From Candidatus Wolfebacteria bacterium GW2011_GWE2_44_13 (lineage in GTDB: Bacteria; Patescibacteria; Paceibacteria; UBA6257; UBA9933): a stretch of 44,715 nucleotides of DNA. Position 1 is the stretch's first letter. The number at the start of each line of letters is the position of its first letter. The stretch is from assembly GCA_001000675.1 (NCBI GenBank), contig LCHW01000004.1, positions 1-44,715 of the forward strand, written 5' to 3'. A program made the translations under genes and the position numbers. Positions 1 to 8,186 of the stretch are shown here, piece by piece. Below the pieces are notes generated by a model that saw only the letters and a list, made by a program, of their open reading frames with translations, searched no databases and had not been told where the DNA came from.

Positions 1-153
1 TAATAGTGAAAATAAGAATATCTTGCGTCTTATTTCTCAGACTAAATGGCTATTGACACCCCGTATTACCTTTTTAACAATAGTATAATGCGTATAATTT
101 ATATAATTTAGCTTTAAACTGCCATGGACCTTTCACTAAGTTCACAAAAATTT
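1..153. other. AT-rich gene-free left edge
   Basis: No gene is seen. On the plus strand TTGACA (53-58) is followed 17 nt later by AACAAT (76-81), and TATAAT lies at 84-89. This could be a promoter, but no convincing plus-strand gene follows it, so its role is unknown. Confidence 0.3.
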
Positions 154-288
154 CTAAATAGTTTTTTTGATTACCTTTTTATCGGCTTTTTTTGTTGCTG
201 CTTTTTTCGGTGCAGCTTTCCCCTTGACCGCCTTTGGAGCGGCTTTTTTGACTGTATTTAATTTTTTACCAACGACTTTTTTTACCAT
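154..288 (-). CDS. Small Lys/Ala-rich basic protein (histone H1 tail-like)
   Basis: A 44-residue protein made almost only of K, A, V, P and T, with repeated KKAA/PKKA blocks like bacterial histone H1-like (HC1/AlgP-type) tails. Such proteins bind DNA or RNA non-specifically, so a nucleoid role is plausible but inferred. ATG at 288 gives the stated length. An in-frame GTG at 303 with GAG five bases upstream would add five residues. It lies downstream of dnaG in the same direction. A REP-like palindrome sits just upstream. Low complexity makes homology unreliable. Confidence 0.55.
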   Translation of the reverse strand: MVKKVVGKKLNTVKKAAPKAVKGKAAPKKAATKKADKKVIKKTI

Positions 289-312
289 AGTATTTTTGGT
301 CACACTAGCACT

Positions 313-340
313 CTGGATTCCCGCCTTCGCGGGAATGACA
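313..340. repeat. REP-like palindrome, single unit
   Basis: Copy of the window-wide palindrome with consensus CTGGATTCCCGCC-loop-GGGAATGACA; loop variant CCTTCG. Lies between the mini-protein gene and dnaG. Confidence 0.85.
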
Positions 341-356
341 CACGACTCAATTAACT

Positions 357-2105
357 TTAATTTTGCAATAATTTTGATACCTCGTCAAATAGCTTCAGGT
401 AATGCAAGGCTTTTTCTGTATCTCCTTGCCTCTCCGCTTGGCGAATAGCTCTCATAACCACCATTTGCTTCTCTTTTAGTGCTTCTGTGCGCAATTGCCG
501 CAACAGCTCCCCAAACTCTTTTTCTACCTTATCGGGGTCTATATCTTCCACGTCCGTGCCTGCACGCATCCTAAACGTGTGCAAATCGTCCATGAGTTTC
601 GGATCGTCTACTGTTTCCTTATTTACTGATGCATCGTATATTCTGCGATACCGAGCTGGAAGATATTTTGCATATTCTTCGAGCCCCTTCATAAAGCTCT
701 CCTTTATCATTGCCATTCGCAGTACGCGCTCTGCGATCAAATCAATGCGCATCTTTTCTGCTTCCACTTCTTGCAGCGTTGCTTCTTCGCGCTTTGGGCG
801 CATTTCTAGCGGCACAACCACTTCCACCTTACTCATATCTTCTTGCAGTATATGCTCACTGATATTTACCAACTGCGCGAGCTGACGAATCCAATGTTCT
901 CGTTCTACTGCACTTGGCAGTGCCTTTATCTTTTCCAATACGATGTGTAGATTTTTTTTAAAGAGCGGTGCATTGTTTTTAAACGATTCACCGTGCGAGA
1001 GATAGCGTGCGAAGTAAAACTCCATTGCCTCTTTTGCTTCCTTTGCATATACCCGCATGATGCCGGGTTTATCTTTGATGGCATCTGCGGGGTCTTTATA
1101 ATCCGTTACGGATAAAATCTTTACGTTGAAGTCGAGATTCTTTGCAAGGTCGATGCTTCGTTCTGCAGCCTTTTGTCCTGCTTCGTCATTATCGAACGAG
1201 AACATGATGTTGTCGGTCTGTTTCTTGAGCGTTTTTAAATGATCTGCGGTTAATGCGGTGCCGGATGTTGCCACCACGTTTTTCAGGCCATCCTGTACAC
1301 ACATAAGCAGGTCCATCTGCCCTTCTACGAGCAATGCAAATTTCATTTCGCGTATGTGATTCTTTGCTTTGTGAAACCCGTAGAGTACGCGCGATTTGTT
1401 AAAGATTGCCGTTTCTGGGCTGTTAATGTACTTCCCTGTTTCGCCCGTATCATATTCGGGTAATATGCGCCCTGTGAAACCGATTACTTTCCCCGTATGG
1501 TTTGAAATGGGAAACATAATGCGTCCACGGAATCGATCAGTGTATGTCCCCCTCTCTGTGCGAAAGTTTAACCCTGCACGCTCGATATCTTGAATATCGA
1601 ACTTGCCCACGTTCACGAGTTCTCGCGTAATCGCTTCGTATTCTTGTGGTGCGAACCCTAATTCGAAATCACTTATCGTTTCTTCGGTTAATCCGCGACT
1701 CTTTATGTATTCGAGTACCTTTGGATTTTTTTGTAGCTGCTTTTTGTAAAATTCTTTCGCCGCGTCGTTGATGTCGTACAAGATGCCAAATTGTTTTTGA
1801 TCTTCTGGGCTTAGCTTTTTCAATTCAACACCCGCTTTTTCTGCGAGAATTTTTAATGCTTCATAGAACTCGATGTTCTCGTACTTCATAAGAAACGAAA
1901 ACACATCGCCTCCCTCATTACACGATCCAAAACAATGCCATGTCTGCCTATCTTGCGATATCATAAAAGACGCTGTTTTTTCACCATGAAATGGGCAGCG
2001 CGCTTTAAAGTTTCTCCCCGCAGGTTTCACTTCGATATACGAACCGATGACCTGTACGATGTCTATGCGATTTTTTATTTCCTCAATAGGATTTTCGATT
2101 GACAT
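357..2105 (-). CDS. dnaG: DNA primase DnaG
   Basis: Synthesises RNA primers at the replication fork. The 582-residue protein has the usual length and order: an N-terminal CHC2 zinc finger with C37, H40, C58 and C62, a catalytic core, and a Toprim domain with EGQMD (261-265) and FDNDEAG (304-310) metal-binding motifs. The C-terminal third is the helical helicase-interaction region. The second cysteine pair is spaced C-x3-C instead of the textbook C-x2-C, with the GGD that follows intact. GAGAGG lies about 15 nt upstream of ATG 2105, too far for a normal SD. It follows a methyltransferase gene by 21 bp. Confidence 0.97.
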   Translation of the reverse strand: MSIENPIEEIKNRIDIVQVIGSYIEVKPAGRNFKARCPFHGEKTASFMISQDRQTWHCFGSCNEGGDVFSFLMKYENIEFYEALKILAEKAGVELKKLSPEDQKQFGILYDINDAAKEFYKKQLQKNPKVLEYIKSRGLTEETISDFELGFAPQEYEAITRELVNVGKFDIQDIERAGLNFRTERGTYTDRFRGRIMFPISNHTGKVIGFTGRILPEYDTGETGKYINSPETAIFNKSRVLYGFHKAKNHIREMKFALLVEGQMDLLMCVQDGLKNVVATSGTALTADHLKTLKKQTDNIMFSFDNDEAGQKAAERSIDLAKNLDFNVKILSVTDYKDPADAIKDKPGIMRVYAKEAKEAMEFYFARYLSHGESFKNNAPLFKKNLHIVLEKIKALPSAVEREHWIRQLAQLVNISEHILQEDMSKVEVVVPLEMRPKREEATLQEVEAEKMRIDLIAERVLRMAMIKESFMKGLEEYAKYLPARYRRIYDASVNKETVDDPKLMDDLHTFRMRAGTDVEDIDPDKVEKEFGELLRQLRTEALKEKQMVVMRAIRQAERQGDTEKALHYLKLFDEVSKLLQN

Positions 2106-2126
2106 GTATAAATATATAAACCTCTC

Positions 2127-2885
2127 TTACTCACTTTTTGGAAATACAACCCATGTTGTTCTTAACATGAAGTTTTTATCCCCGAGTGTTGCGCGTACGC
2201 GTTCACATTTTCCCGCATCCAATGTATATCGTTCACAGTACACGTCGGCTAAATTTTCTATTACCTTCTCATCGACTCGTTCAAACCGCACCCCCATCTT
2301 CTTCATCCTATCTTCCAACTCATCCCGAGATGAGAAAAATATTTCTACCCGCTTTAACTCTGGTAATTCCTCATCATTAAATATCCGTTGCACTTTCCCT
2401 CTCCATCCTTGCGGATCTTCATTTTCCGATCCTGCGTGCTGAATAATGGCAAATTTCTTTATTATTCGACTAACTTCTTCGATAATTTTTTCTTGTTTTT
2501 CTAGTGTATTCCATTGCAACGCATATCGCATCATTGCAATATCAACGGATTTATCCTTAAGTGGCAACTCTGTCAAATTTGCCGTTATTTTTTTATCAGC
2601 CGCCTTATTTTGTTCCAATGCGTCCGGATTAACATCGATGGCTATTACTTCAAGATCAAGTTCTGGTATATATTTTAAGATGCTTTGCGCTAATTCGCCT
2701 TTAAATGCTCCTAAGTCTGCCAACGTATATTGGGTATCTTCTTCCAGCTTTTCCTTTAAAATCCCTGCAAATAATCCAGCTGTCTCGCCGTACACTTCTT
2801 TAAGTGCTTTTAGTTCGCTCTCCCCTTTGAAAATTTCGGTTGCATTTTTCCCCTGATTATATTTTTCTTCGATGGAGTTTTTCAT
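2127..2885 (-). CDS. Class I SAM-dependent methyltransferase
   Basis: A 252-residue Rossmann-fold methyltransferase. The glycine-containing motif I is LADLGAFKGE (about residues 56-65), the acidic end of strand 2 is VIAIDVNPDA, and post-motif I region ELPLKDKSVDIAMMRYALQW is typical of the UbiE/BioC-like superfamily. The substrate cannot be told from sequence. No SD is visible before ATG 2885. It sits between lysS and dnaG and may share a transcript, although a palindromic repeat separates it from lysS. Confidence 0.8.
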   Translation of the reverse strand: MKNSIEEKYNQGKNATEIFKGESELKALKEVYGETAGLFAGILKEKLEEDTQYTLADLGAFKGELAQSILKYIPELDLEVIAIDVNPDALEQNKAADKKITANLTELPLKDKSVDIAMMRYALQWNTLEKQEKIIEEVSRIIKKFAIIQHAGSENEDPQGWRGKVQRIFNDEELPELKRVEIFFSSRDELEDRMKKMGVRFERVDEKVIENLADVYCERYTLDAGKCERVRATLGDKNFMLRTTWVVFPKSE

Positions 2886-2900
2886 AATTTACTAGAGATA

Positions 2901-2928
2901 CTGGATTCCCGCCTGCGCGGGAATGACA
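2901..2928. repeat. REP-like palindrome, single unit
   Basis: Same family as 313-340, loop variant CCTGCG. Located between lysS stop and the methyltransferase start. Confidence 0.85.
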
Positions 2929-2948
2929 GAAAATAAAATGCTTCTTTT

Positions 2949-4844
2949 TTACTTATACAACTCAAACTCTTTGGTTAGGGATTCAACTTTTCCTTTTTCT
3001 CCGAAAACTAATGCGCCGAGAAATTCCACATCGTCGATGTCTTTTGCTTTTGTTTCTTCGATAATTTTTTTATCGTTTGTTGTTTTTAGCATCTCGCGTG
3101 TAAATTCCGCAACGTCAAGCTTTTGTACTTTGCTTTCTTTTATCAACTTCTGAATCACTTCGCTTGAACCTGCCTCTTTTATCAATATTGCGTGTTGAAT
3201 ATTGAGCTTAATTGCCTGATTGTCTTTTGTTTGTATCTCGTCTTGCATTAACAGTCCTTTTCCTCCTCGCGCAGCAAATGCTGCATTCAAGTGCCCGACG
3301 GTATTCATTTCTTCCCATCGTTCCATACTTGCTCCTTTGTTTAATACCACAACGGCAATTTTTGTTTCTTTTGCCTTTCCTGTTTTTACTTCGCCTTCTT
3401 CTTTCATCGGAGGAAACACTACTGTTTCGCGAATAGACCGGTTCATCAAAAATGAGAACAGTCGTTCGCTCAAGCCAAAGCCAACCGCTGGCGGCATGCC
3501 GTATTCGAGTGCTTCGATGAAGTCTTCATCGAGCATTTGTGCCTCTTCGTCGCCTGCTTCGCGGAGCTTTGCCTGCTCTTCGAATCGCTGGCGCTGGTCT
3601 TGTGGATCGTTTAACTCAGAAAAACCGTTCCCAAGCTCTGATTTACATGCAATCGGCTGGAATCGCAATACGCGCTTTGTGTCATTTGGATCTTTCTTAG
3701 CCAATGGCGAAACTTCGAGCGGATGCCCCATGAGGAAACAAGGTTGAATAAGCCTTTGTCTTACTGTTTTTTTATAAATAGTGTCGATCATGCGGCCTTT
3801 GCCGTCGGCTGTGTCGTATTTAATACCGAGCTCATCTGCCTTTTTCTTCAACTCCTCTACCGATACTTCTCCAGACAAATCGATGCCTGTTTCTTTTTTA
3901 AACTCCACAAAATAATCGACACGTGGCCATGTGCCTGACCAGTCAATTTCTACATCATCGTATTGTGTTTTCATATCCTCTCCTACGACATTTTTAACAA
4001 TCTCTTTGTACATGCGCTCTACGGCGTCCATACCCTTTTCCATATCGCCGTATGCCCAATAAAATTCCATTGCCAAATAATCTTGCAAGTGCTCTGCGTC
4101 GATGCCCTCGTTGCGAAATACCTTTCCTATTTCATAAATTTTCTCAAATCCACCAACGAGCATTTTCTTTAATGGTAATTCAAGTGAAATGCGTAAAAAG
4201 AAATCACGATCAAGTGCGTTATGGTGCGTAATAAAAGGACGAGCATCTGCACCTCCTGCAATTCCTTCTAATGCTGGTGTGTCTACCTCAGAAAAACCTT
4301 CGTTATTTAAAAAGGTTCGAATTGTTTTCCAAAATATTGTTTTCTTCAAAAATAGCTCGCGCGTTTCTTGATTCATCATTAAGTCGAGATACCGCTTGCG
4401 CAACAATGCTTCAATATCTTTTAATCCATAAAATTCACTTGGGATTGGCAACAATGTTTTGGCAAGCAATTTCCATGCGTCTGCTTGCAATGTTTTTTCT
4501 CCGGTCTTGGTAACAAACAACGTTCCGGTTGCCTGTATAAAATCACCCATGTCGATATTGTTTGCAAACAAATCAAATCGCTCGTCACCTACGATATCAC
4601 GCTTTACTAATATCTGAATTTTCCCTGATTCATCTTCGATGTGCACAAATGCAAGCGCACCCATGACGCGCATGGACTTAATACGTCCTGCGAGGGTGAG
4701 AGGTTTTTCTGTAAGTTCATCAAAATGCTCCACCACGTACTGGTTTGTATACTCTTTTTTACTTTCTTGCGGATACGCCTCCTCTCCTGCGGCAACAAGC
4801 CGGTTGAGTTTTTCTATTTTTGCTTCTCTAATATTATCAAGCAT
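2949..4844 (-). CDS. lysS: Lysyl-tRNA synthetase (class II) fused to a C-terminal DUF2000-like domain
   Basis: Charges tRNA-Lys. The 631 residues begin with an OB-fold anticodon-binding domain (about 50-150). The class II catalytic core follows, with motif 2 around FRNEGIDAEHLQDY and motif 3 around GFGLSERLFSF...RETVVFPP. LysRS usually ends about there, near 500 residues. This protein continues for about 138 residues (494-631, bases 2949-3365), beginning KIAVVVLNKGASMERWEEMN, which resembles DUF2000 (peptidyl-tRNA hydrolase 2-like fold). Motif 3 has SER where many bacterial LysRS have a DR pair. CATAAT ends 7 nt before ATG 4844 and there is no SD, suggesting a leaderless mRNA. Confidence 0.95.
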   Translation of the reverse strand: MLDNIREAKIEKLNRLVAAGEEAYPQESKKEYTNQYVVEHFDELTEKPLTLAGRIKSMRVMGALAFVHIEDESGKIQILVKRDIVGDERFDLFANNIDMGDFIQATGTLFVTKTGEKTLQADAWKLLAKTLLPIPSEFYGLKDIEALLRKRYLDLMMNQETRELFLKKTIFWKTIRTFLNNEGFSEVDTPALEGIAGGADARPFITHHNALDRDFFLRISLELPLKKMLVGGFEKIYEIGKVFRNEGIDAEHLQDYLAMEFYWAYGDMEKGMDAVERMYKEIVKNVVGEDMKTQYDDVEIDWSGTWPRVDYFVEFKKETGIDLSGEVSVEELKKKADELGIKYDTADGKGRMIDTIYKKTVRQRLIQPCFLMGHPLEVSPLAKKDPNDTKRVLRFQPIACKSELGNGFSELNDPQDQRQRFEEQAKLREAGDEEAQMLDEDFIEALEYGMPPAVGFGLSERLFSFLMNRSIRETVVFPPMKEEGEVKTGKAKETKIAVVVLNKGASMERWEEMNTVGHLNAAFAARGGKGLLMQDEIQTKDNQAIKLNIQHAILIKEAGSSEVIQKLIKESKVQKLDVAEFTREMLKTTNDKKIIEETKAKDIDDVEFLGALVFGEKGKVESLTKEFELYK

Positions 4845-4960
4845 GGTTTTAATTATGGAAATAGATACCTTCGGATTGGTATCTTTGTTCCTGTATTTTA
4901 GGCTTATTTATGGGCAATGTAAATAGAGAATTAAACCCTCTCGCCCCACGCACACAGCAT

Positions 4961-5020
4961 GTCATTCCCGCGCAGGCGGGAATCTATGTAATACTGGATT
5001 CCCGCCTGCGCGGGAATGAC
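4961..5020. repeat. REP-like inverted pair (BIME-like)
   Basis: Two palindromic units face each other about 8 nt apart, giving a long nearly perfect hairpin. Both halves carry the same loop variant (GCGCAGG / CCTGCGC). Lies between greA and lysS. Confidence 0.9.
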
Positions 5021-5072
5021 AACACACACGGACAATATAGCAAAATACTGCCAAATGGCAGTATTTATCGCA

Positions 5073-5528
5073 TTATTCTATCTCGAGAATCTTGTATTTT
5101 GCCATTCCGCGTGGGGTTTCCACGTCTATTACATCTCCCTCCTTTTTGCCCATGAATGCTGCACCGAGCGGCGATTCATTTGAAATAAGCCGTTTCTCTG
5201 GATTTGCCTCGTTTGACCCAACAATTGTGTATTCAAACGTCTTTTTATCCTTTTCTACCTTTACGGTTGCGCCCAAATCGATTGTCTTTTTCCCGTGAGT
5301 CTTTTTGATGAGCACCGAGTTGCGAATAATGTTTTCCAATTCGATAATATGCGCTTCGAGCTTTGCCTGCGCTTCCTTTGCTTCGGAATATTCAGCATTC
5401 TCAGACAAGTCGCCAAATTCTTTTGCGCGCTTTAGCCGGTCGGCAATCTCATTGCGACCTTCTTTTTTCTCGGTCTCTAATTCTCCTTTTAGCTCCTCTA
5501 ATCGTTCCTTGGTGATATGAAATTCCAT
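5073..5528 (-). CDS. greA: Transcription elongation factor GreA
   Basis: Stimulates transcript cleavage by backtracked RNA polymerase. Length 151 is slightly under the usual 158. The N-terminal coiled coil carries the conserved tip GDLSENAEY with catalytic acidic residues, and the C-terminal FKBP-like domain ends SPLGAAFMGKKEGDVIDVETPRG. No SD precedes ATG 5528. A 123-bp structured inverted-repeat element lies immediately upstream. Confidence 0.97.
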   Translation of the reverse strand: MEFHITKERLEELKGELETEKKEGRNEIADRLKRAKEFGDLSENAEYSEAKEAQAKLEAHIIELENIIRNSVLIKKTHGKKTIDLGATVKVEKDKKTFEYTIVGSNEANPEKRLISNESPLGAAFMGKKEGDVIDVETPRGMAKYKILEIE

Positions 5529-5537
5529 GTTTTATTT

Positions 5538-5660
5538 AAAAACGTATGCATTTGGCGTCCTACTGCGTTACCTCCTCGTTCGCTCCCGCAAAGGAGCTTA
5601 ACTCCATTTTAGTCGCAAGCCTCGTCGGCGCCTTGTATCCCATCCAAATTCCTACGTTTT
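5538..5660. repeat. Long inverted-repeat element A
   Basis: Arms of about 19 nt (AAAACGTATGCATTTGG at the left, complementary to CCAAATTCCTACGTTTT at the right, with two mismatches) enclose about 80 nt of CTCG/TCGC-rich sequence. Architecture matches element B at 17232-17361 but the arm sequences differ. It sits between the glycosyltransferase gene and greA. Confidence 0.65.
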
Positions 5661-5690
5661 CTATTTTCTTCTTTTACTTAATTTTCTATC

Positions 5691-6425
5691 TTACTTTTTC
5701 GACTTAATTTTATATGCATTAATCCATAGCCACCAGCGAACTTTTGCTACTTCGAGCAAAACTTTTATGTAAAGCTTTATGGTCATCCGTGAATTCGGAT
5801 CGTCGATGAAATTTGCAGGTACTTCTTTTATTTTATAACCAAACTTCTTTGCAAGTGCGAGCACTTCTACATCAAAGCCCCAATGCTTAATCTTCATAAC
5901 GGGAAAGATATCCTCGGCAGCGCGTTCACTAAAAATCTTTAATGGGCACTGTGTGTCCTGTAATCCTGGCAATACCAACGTTTGAATATACAAGTTTCCC
6001 ATTTTCCCTGGAATCGTTCGGTACCATGGCTGGGTTCGCTTCCCTCCCTCGATGTTTCGTGATCCAATAATGACATCGTATCCATCTTCGGCATAGTGCA
6101 TTGCGTGTATGACCTGATCAATGGAAATGGAGTTATCTGCGTCAACGAATGCACGGAGGTCTCCCTTTGCTTCCAACATACCCTTACGCACCGCTGCGCC
6201 CTTGCCTGCAGTCTTACATTCAGTAAGCCTCAATTCGGGCCATAGGTGTTCGAATCGAAGCACGATGTCTCTTGTGCTATCTTTTGAATTATTATCCACT
6301 ACGATTACCTCGTAAGAAATATCGACACCCTCAAGGTGCTTTTTAATGTCGACCAATGTCAACGGTAAGCGCTTCGCCTCGTTATAGGCGGGTATAATTA
6401 TCGAAAGGCGGGGTTTTTTATCCAT
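5691..6425 (-). CDS. Family 2 glycosyltransferase, dolichyl-phosphate glucosyltransferase-like
   Basis: A 244-residue GT-A fold enzyme. Near the N-terminus is LSIIIPAYNEAKRLPLTL, followed by VVDNNSKDST and the metal-binding DAD motif in FVDADNS. The C-terminal part includes QDTQCPLKIF and GFDVEVLALA, as in the ALG5/polyprenyl-phosphate sugar transferase group. It probably transfers a sugar from a nucleotide donor to a lipid carrier at the membrane; there is no clear membrane helix. Start at ATG 6425 fits the family; a longer frame to 6482 would add unrelated residues. No SD is visible. Confidence 0.85.
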   Translation of the reverse strand: MDKKPRLSIIIPAYNEAKRLPLTLVDIKKHLEGVDISYEVIVVDNNSKDSTRDIVLRFEHLWPELRLTECKTAGKGAAVRKGMLEAKGDLRAFVDADNSISIDQVIHAMHYAEDGYDVIIGSRNIEGGKRTQPWYRTIPGKMGNLYIQTLVLPGLQDTQCPLKIFSERAAEDIFPVMKIKHWGFDVEVLALAKKFGYKIKEVPANFIDDPNSRMTIKLYIKVLLEVAKVRWWLWINAYKIKSKK

Positions 6426-6442
6426 ATATGCTTTATTTGTAA

Positions 6443-6494
6443 ATTCCGTGCCCGCTGCCCCCGTCAAAACGGTTAGCAGCAATTGGCACGGAAT
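6443..6494. repeat. Inverted repeat upstream of the glycosyltransferase gene
   Basis: ATTCCGTGCC (6443-6452) pairs perfectly with GGCACGGAAT (6485-6494), with an inner GCTGC/GCAGC pair. A stem-loop in the 5' region of the glycosyltransferase transcript or a small repeat element. Confidence 0.6.
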
Positions 6495-6549
6495 AATGAA
6501 TGCTTATATTTCGATTGCCAAAATTATACATGATTGTTCCCTCATTTGC

Positions 6550-6577
6550 AATAAAAAAGACGCGATTGCTCGCGCCT
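6550..6577 (-). terminator. Intrinsic terminator of the small membrane protein operon
   Basis: Read on the minus strand, GGCGCGAGCAATCGCGTC forms a stem followed by TTTTTTATT, right after the 84-aa gene. Confidence 0.7.
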
Positions 6578-6831
6578 CATGACCCGCCTTTCTTGGGTCG
6601 AAGAATCGACAGGATTACGCCTGCCGCGATTGCGACGAATGCGCCGATCTGGATCCACGGCCACAACTTGGTTACAAGCGTGCCCAGCGTCCAGTTCAGT
6701 TCATCGGCTGCCCTTTCGGTAAACCAATGAAACGCACCCGGGGCGAAGATAGCGACCAACATCGCCACGCCCGCCAGCGTACCCGCAAGCCGCCGCGGGT
6801 TCCCGAAAAACAGGCAGATGAATGGGTTCAT
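6577..6831 (-). CDS. Small membrane protein, 84 aa
   Basis: Unrecognised. Two hydrophobic segments: about 15-33 (LAGTLAGVAMLVAIFAPGA) and about 58-77 (WPWIQIGAFVAIAAGVILSI), ending in a basic RPKKGGS tail, so both ends are probably on the same side. The ATG at 6831 has AAAGGAG six bases upstream. The in-frame ATG at 6837 would abut the SD and is less likely. It is the second gene of a two-gene operon with the 56-aa gene at 6864-7034, which has its own promoter and terminator. Function unknown; pilin-like or holin-like roles are possible but unsupported. Confidence 0.7.
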   Translation of the reverse strand: MNPFICLFFGNPRRLAGTLAGVAMLVAIFAPGAFHWFTERAADELNWTLGTLVTKLWPWIQIGAFVAIAAGVILSILRPKKGGS

Positions 6832-6863
6832 ACCCATCTCCTTTCTTCCGCCAAAGCGGACGG

Positions 6864-7034
6864 TTAGAGTTTGCCAAAAAGAAATAGCACGACGGCGATC
6901 ATAATTGCCAACGGCATGCCAGCTTCTACCACAGGATATACCGCGCTAATCAGATTCTTCCCAACCATTACAAACTGGGTCGGAGAAATCATCGCCAGCA
7001 ACACTAGCAAAATGAAGAACGTTGCGAAGTTCAC
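6864..7034 (-). CDS. Very small membrane protein, 56 aa, GTG start
   Basis: Starts GTG 7034 with a near-perfect SD (AAAGGAGGTG) five bases upstream; TAA at 6864-6866. The product has two hydrophobic segments, FATFFILLVLLAMIS (about 3-17) and MPLAIMIAVVLFLFG (about 40-54), linked by FVMVGKNLISAVYPVVEAG. Unrecognised. First gene of an operon with the 84-aa membrane protein; only 33 bp separate them. The strong SD, promoter at 7114-7142 and clean reading frame support a real gene. Confidence 0.7.
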   Translation of the reverse strand: MNFATFFILLVLLAMISPTQFVMVGKNLISAVYPVVEAGMPLAIMIAVVLFLFGKL

Positions 7035-7113
7035 TCCAACACCTCCTTTTATCTATTTAATAATGTGCGTTTGAGCATTTAATCAACCCGATGTCGATTA
7101 CTATGCTTATTTA

Positions 7114-7142
7114 TTTTATACACTTTATTATAATTTATGTCA
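7114..7142 (-). promoter_or_regulatory. Promoter of the small membrane protein operon
   Basis: Minus strand TTGACA (7137-7142), 17-nt spacer, TATAAA (7114-7119). A consensus housekeeping-sigma promoter, just downstream of the terminator of the preceding gene. Confidence 0.8.
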
Positions 7143-7156
7143 ATACCTCTTGTGAA

Positions 7157-7185
7157 ACAAAAAGAGCAGTTTCCTGCTCTTTTTT
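7157..7185. terminator. Intrinsic terminator after the peptidoglycan-binding gene
   Basis: AAGAGCAG-TTTC-CTGCTCTT with T-runs on both strands; on the minus strand it lies about 20 bp after the stop at 7205. Confidence 0.85.
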
Positions 7186-7204
7186 AGTAACCATTTTCCT
7201 TATT

Positions 7205-8125
7205 TTAGTAATCGCTACTGGTAGTAGCTGTGCTTATTGTTGTGGTCGCACTTACCGGATACACACATGTCGCTGGGACGGCACACCCATGTTCATCCTT
7301 TGGCCTTGGAACCATCGTTCCTCCTGCACAATAGCCAGGCGCTGGTGGGCTGTATTGTGGGCATGCATATGTCGATGCTGTTGGCACACAGACTCCGCCT
7401 GCGTCAGGATATGACCCATCTAGTTTACACGTTGTTCCTGTAGGACATATCTTTCCCTGTATTCCTCCACAGAACGCTTGTGCAATATTAATTTTTGGCT
7501 TGCATACTGGAGCAGGACGATAGCACGGATCTCCTATTTTGTTTGGATCCTTTGGGCCAGCAACCACCTCTTCGCCATCTTTGCAGACTGGTATAGCAAT
7601 AGCAATTTGTGGACAGTTAGCTATCGGCTTAGTAACAACGCTTCCTTGTCCACATCCGTAGACGCGGTCAATAACGCTTCGTGTTTGTGGTCCGAATATT
7701 CCTCGCGCAGTTGGGTCGCTGAAGCCAGCGATACTGCTTTTATTTATTTCTTGAAACTTCTCTACCGCAGATGCAGTAGATACTCCAAAGACTGCCTGTT
7801 TTTTATCTACTTCTGAAATAGCTATTCCTTCTTTTTCAAGCGTTGTTTGTAACGCAGTTACATCTGCACCTTTCGCACCTACCTTAAGCGATTTATTAAA
7901 GTTATAGCACCAACGATTGTCGGCGATTGGCTTATTATTCTCTATTGCGCTTGTGCTTGTTGCATTTCCTTTTTGCTGCTTAATCTGTTCTTGCAAAACC
8001 GTTATTTGCTTTATCAATGCGTTGAGCTGTGCCTGCAACTCTTCGATTGTTGCGGCTGAGGTGAATGCAGGTGATAGTAATATACCCGCAAAGGCTATTA
8101 CTCCTAATAATTTTATTTTATGCAT
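7205..8125 (-). CDS. Secreted protein with peptidoglycan-binding domain and Cys-rich tail
   Basis: Length 306. A signal peptide (KIKLLGVIAFAGILLSPAFTSAA, about 3-25) is followed by a short coiled coil (IEELQAQLNALIKQITVLQEQIKQ). A PG_binding_1 domain follows (about 78-155, SLKVGAKGADVTALQTTLEK ... GIFGPQTRSVIDRVYG). The C-terminal half is rich in cysteine, proline and glycine (at least 10 Cys), suggesting disulfide-bonded extracellular modules, and ends in a Thr/Ser-rich stretch. It is probably cell-surface. Similar PG-binding modules occur in the protein at 41481-42518. AAAGG lies about 15 nt before ATG 8125, too far for a standard SD. Confidence 0.8.
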   Translation of the reverse strand: MHKIKLLGVIAFAGILLSPAFTSAATIEELQAQLNALIKQITVLQEQIKQQKGNATSTSAIENNKPIADNRWCYNFNKSLKVGAKGADVTALQTTLEKEGIAISEVDKKQAVFGVSTASAVEKFQEINKSSIAGFSDPTARGIFGPQTRSVIDRVYGCGQGSVVTKPIANCPQIAIAIPVCKDGEEVVAGPKDPNKIGDPCYRPAPVCKPKINIAQAFCGGIQGKICPTGTTCKLDGSYPDAGGVCVPTASTYACPQYSPPAPGYCAGGTMVPRPKDEHGCAVPATCVYPVSATTTISTATTSSDY

Positions 8126-8186
8126 ATGATTGTTTTTATTTACCTTTTATTAGTCTACCATATTTCTCTTATATATAGGAAACGTA

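Noticed and set aside
124..270. Plus-strand frame downstream of TTGACA at the left edge
   Set aside because: It is antisense to the Lys/Ala-rich gene and reads as Phe/Cys runs.
4910..5155. 81-codon plus-strand frame across the repeat pair
   Set aside because: Mostly translated REP-like palindrome and reverse greA sequence.
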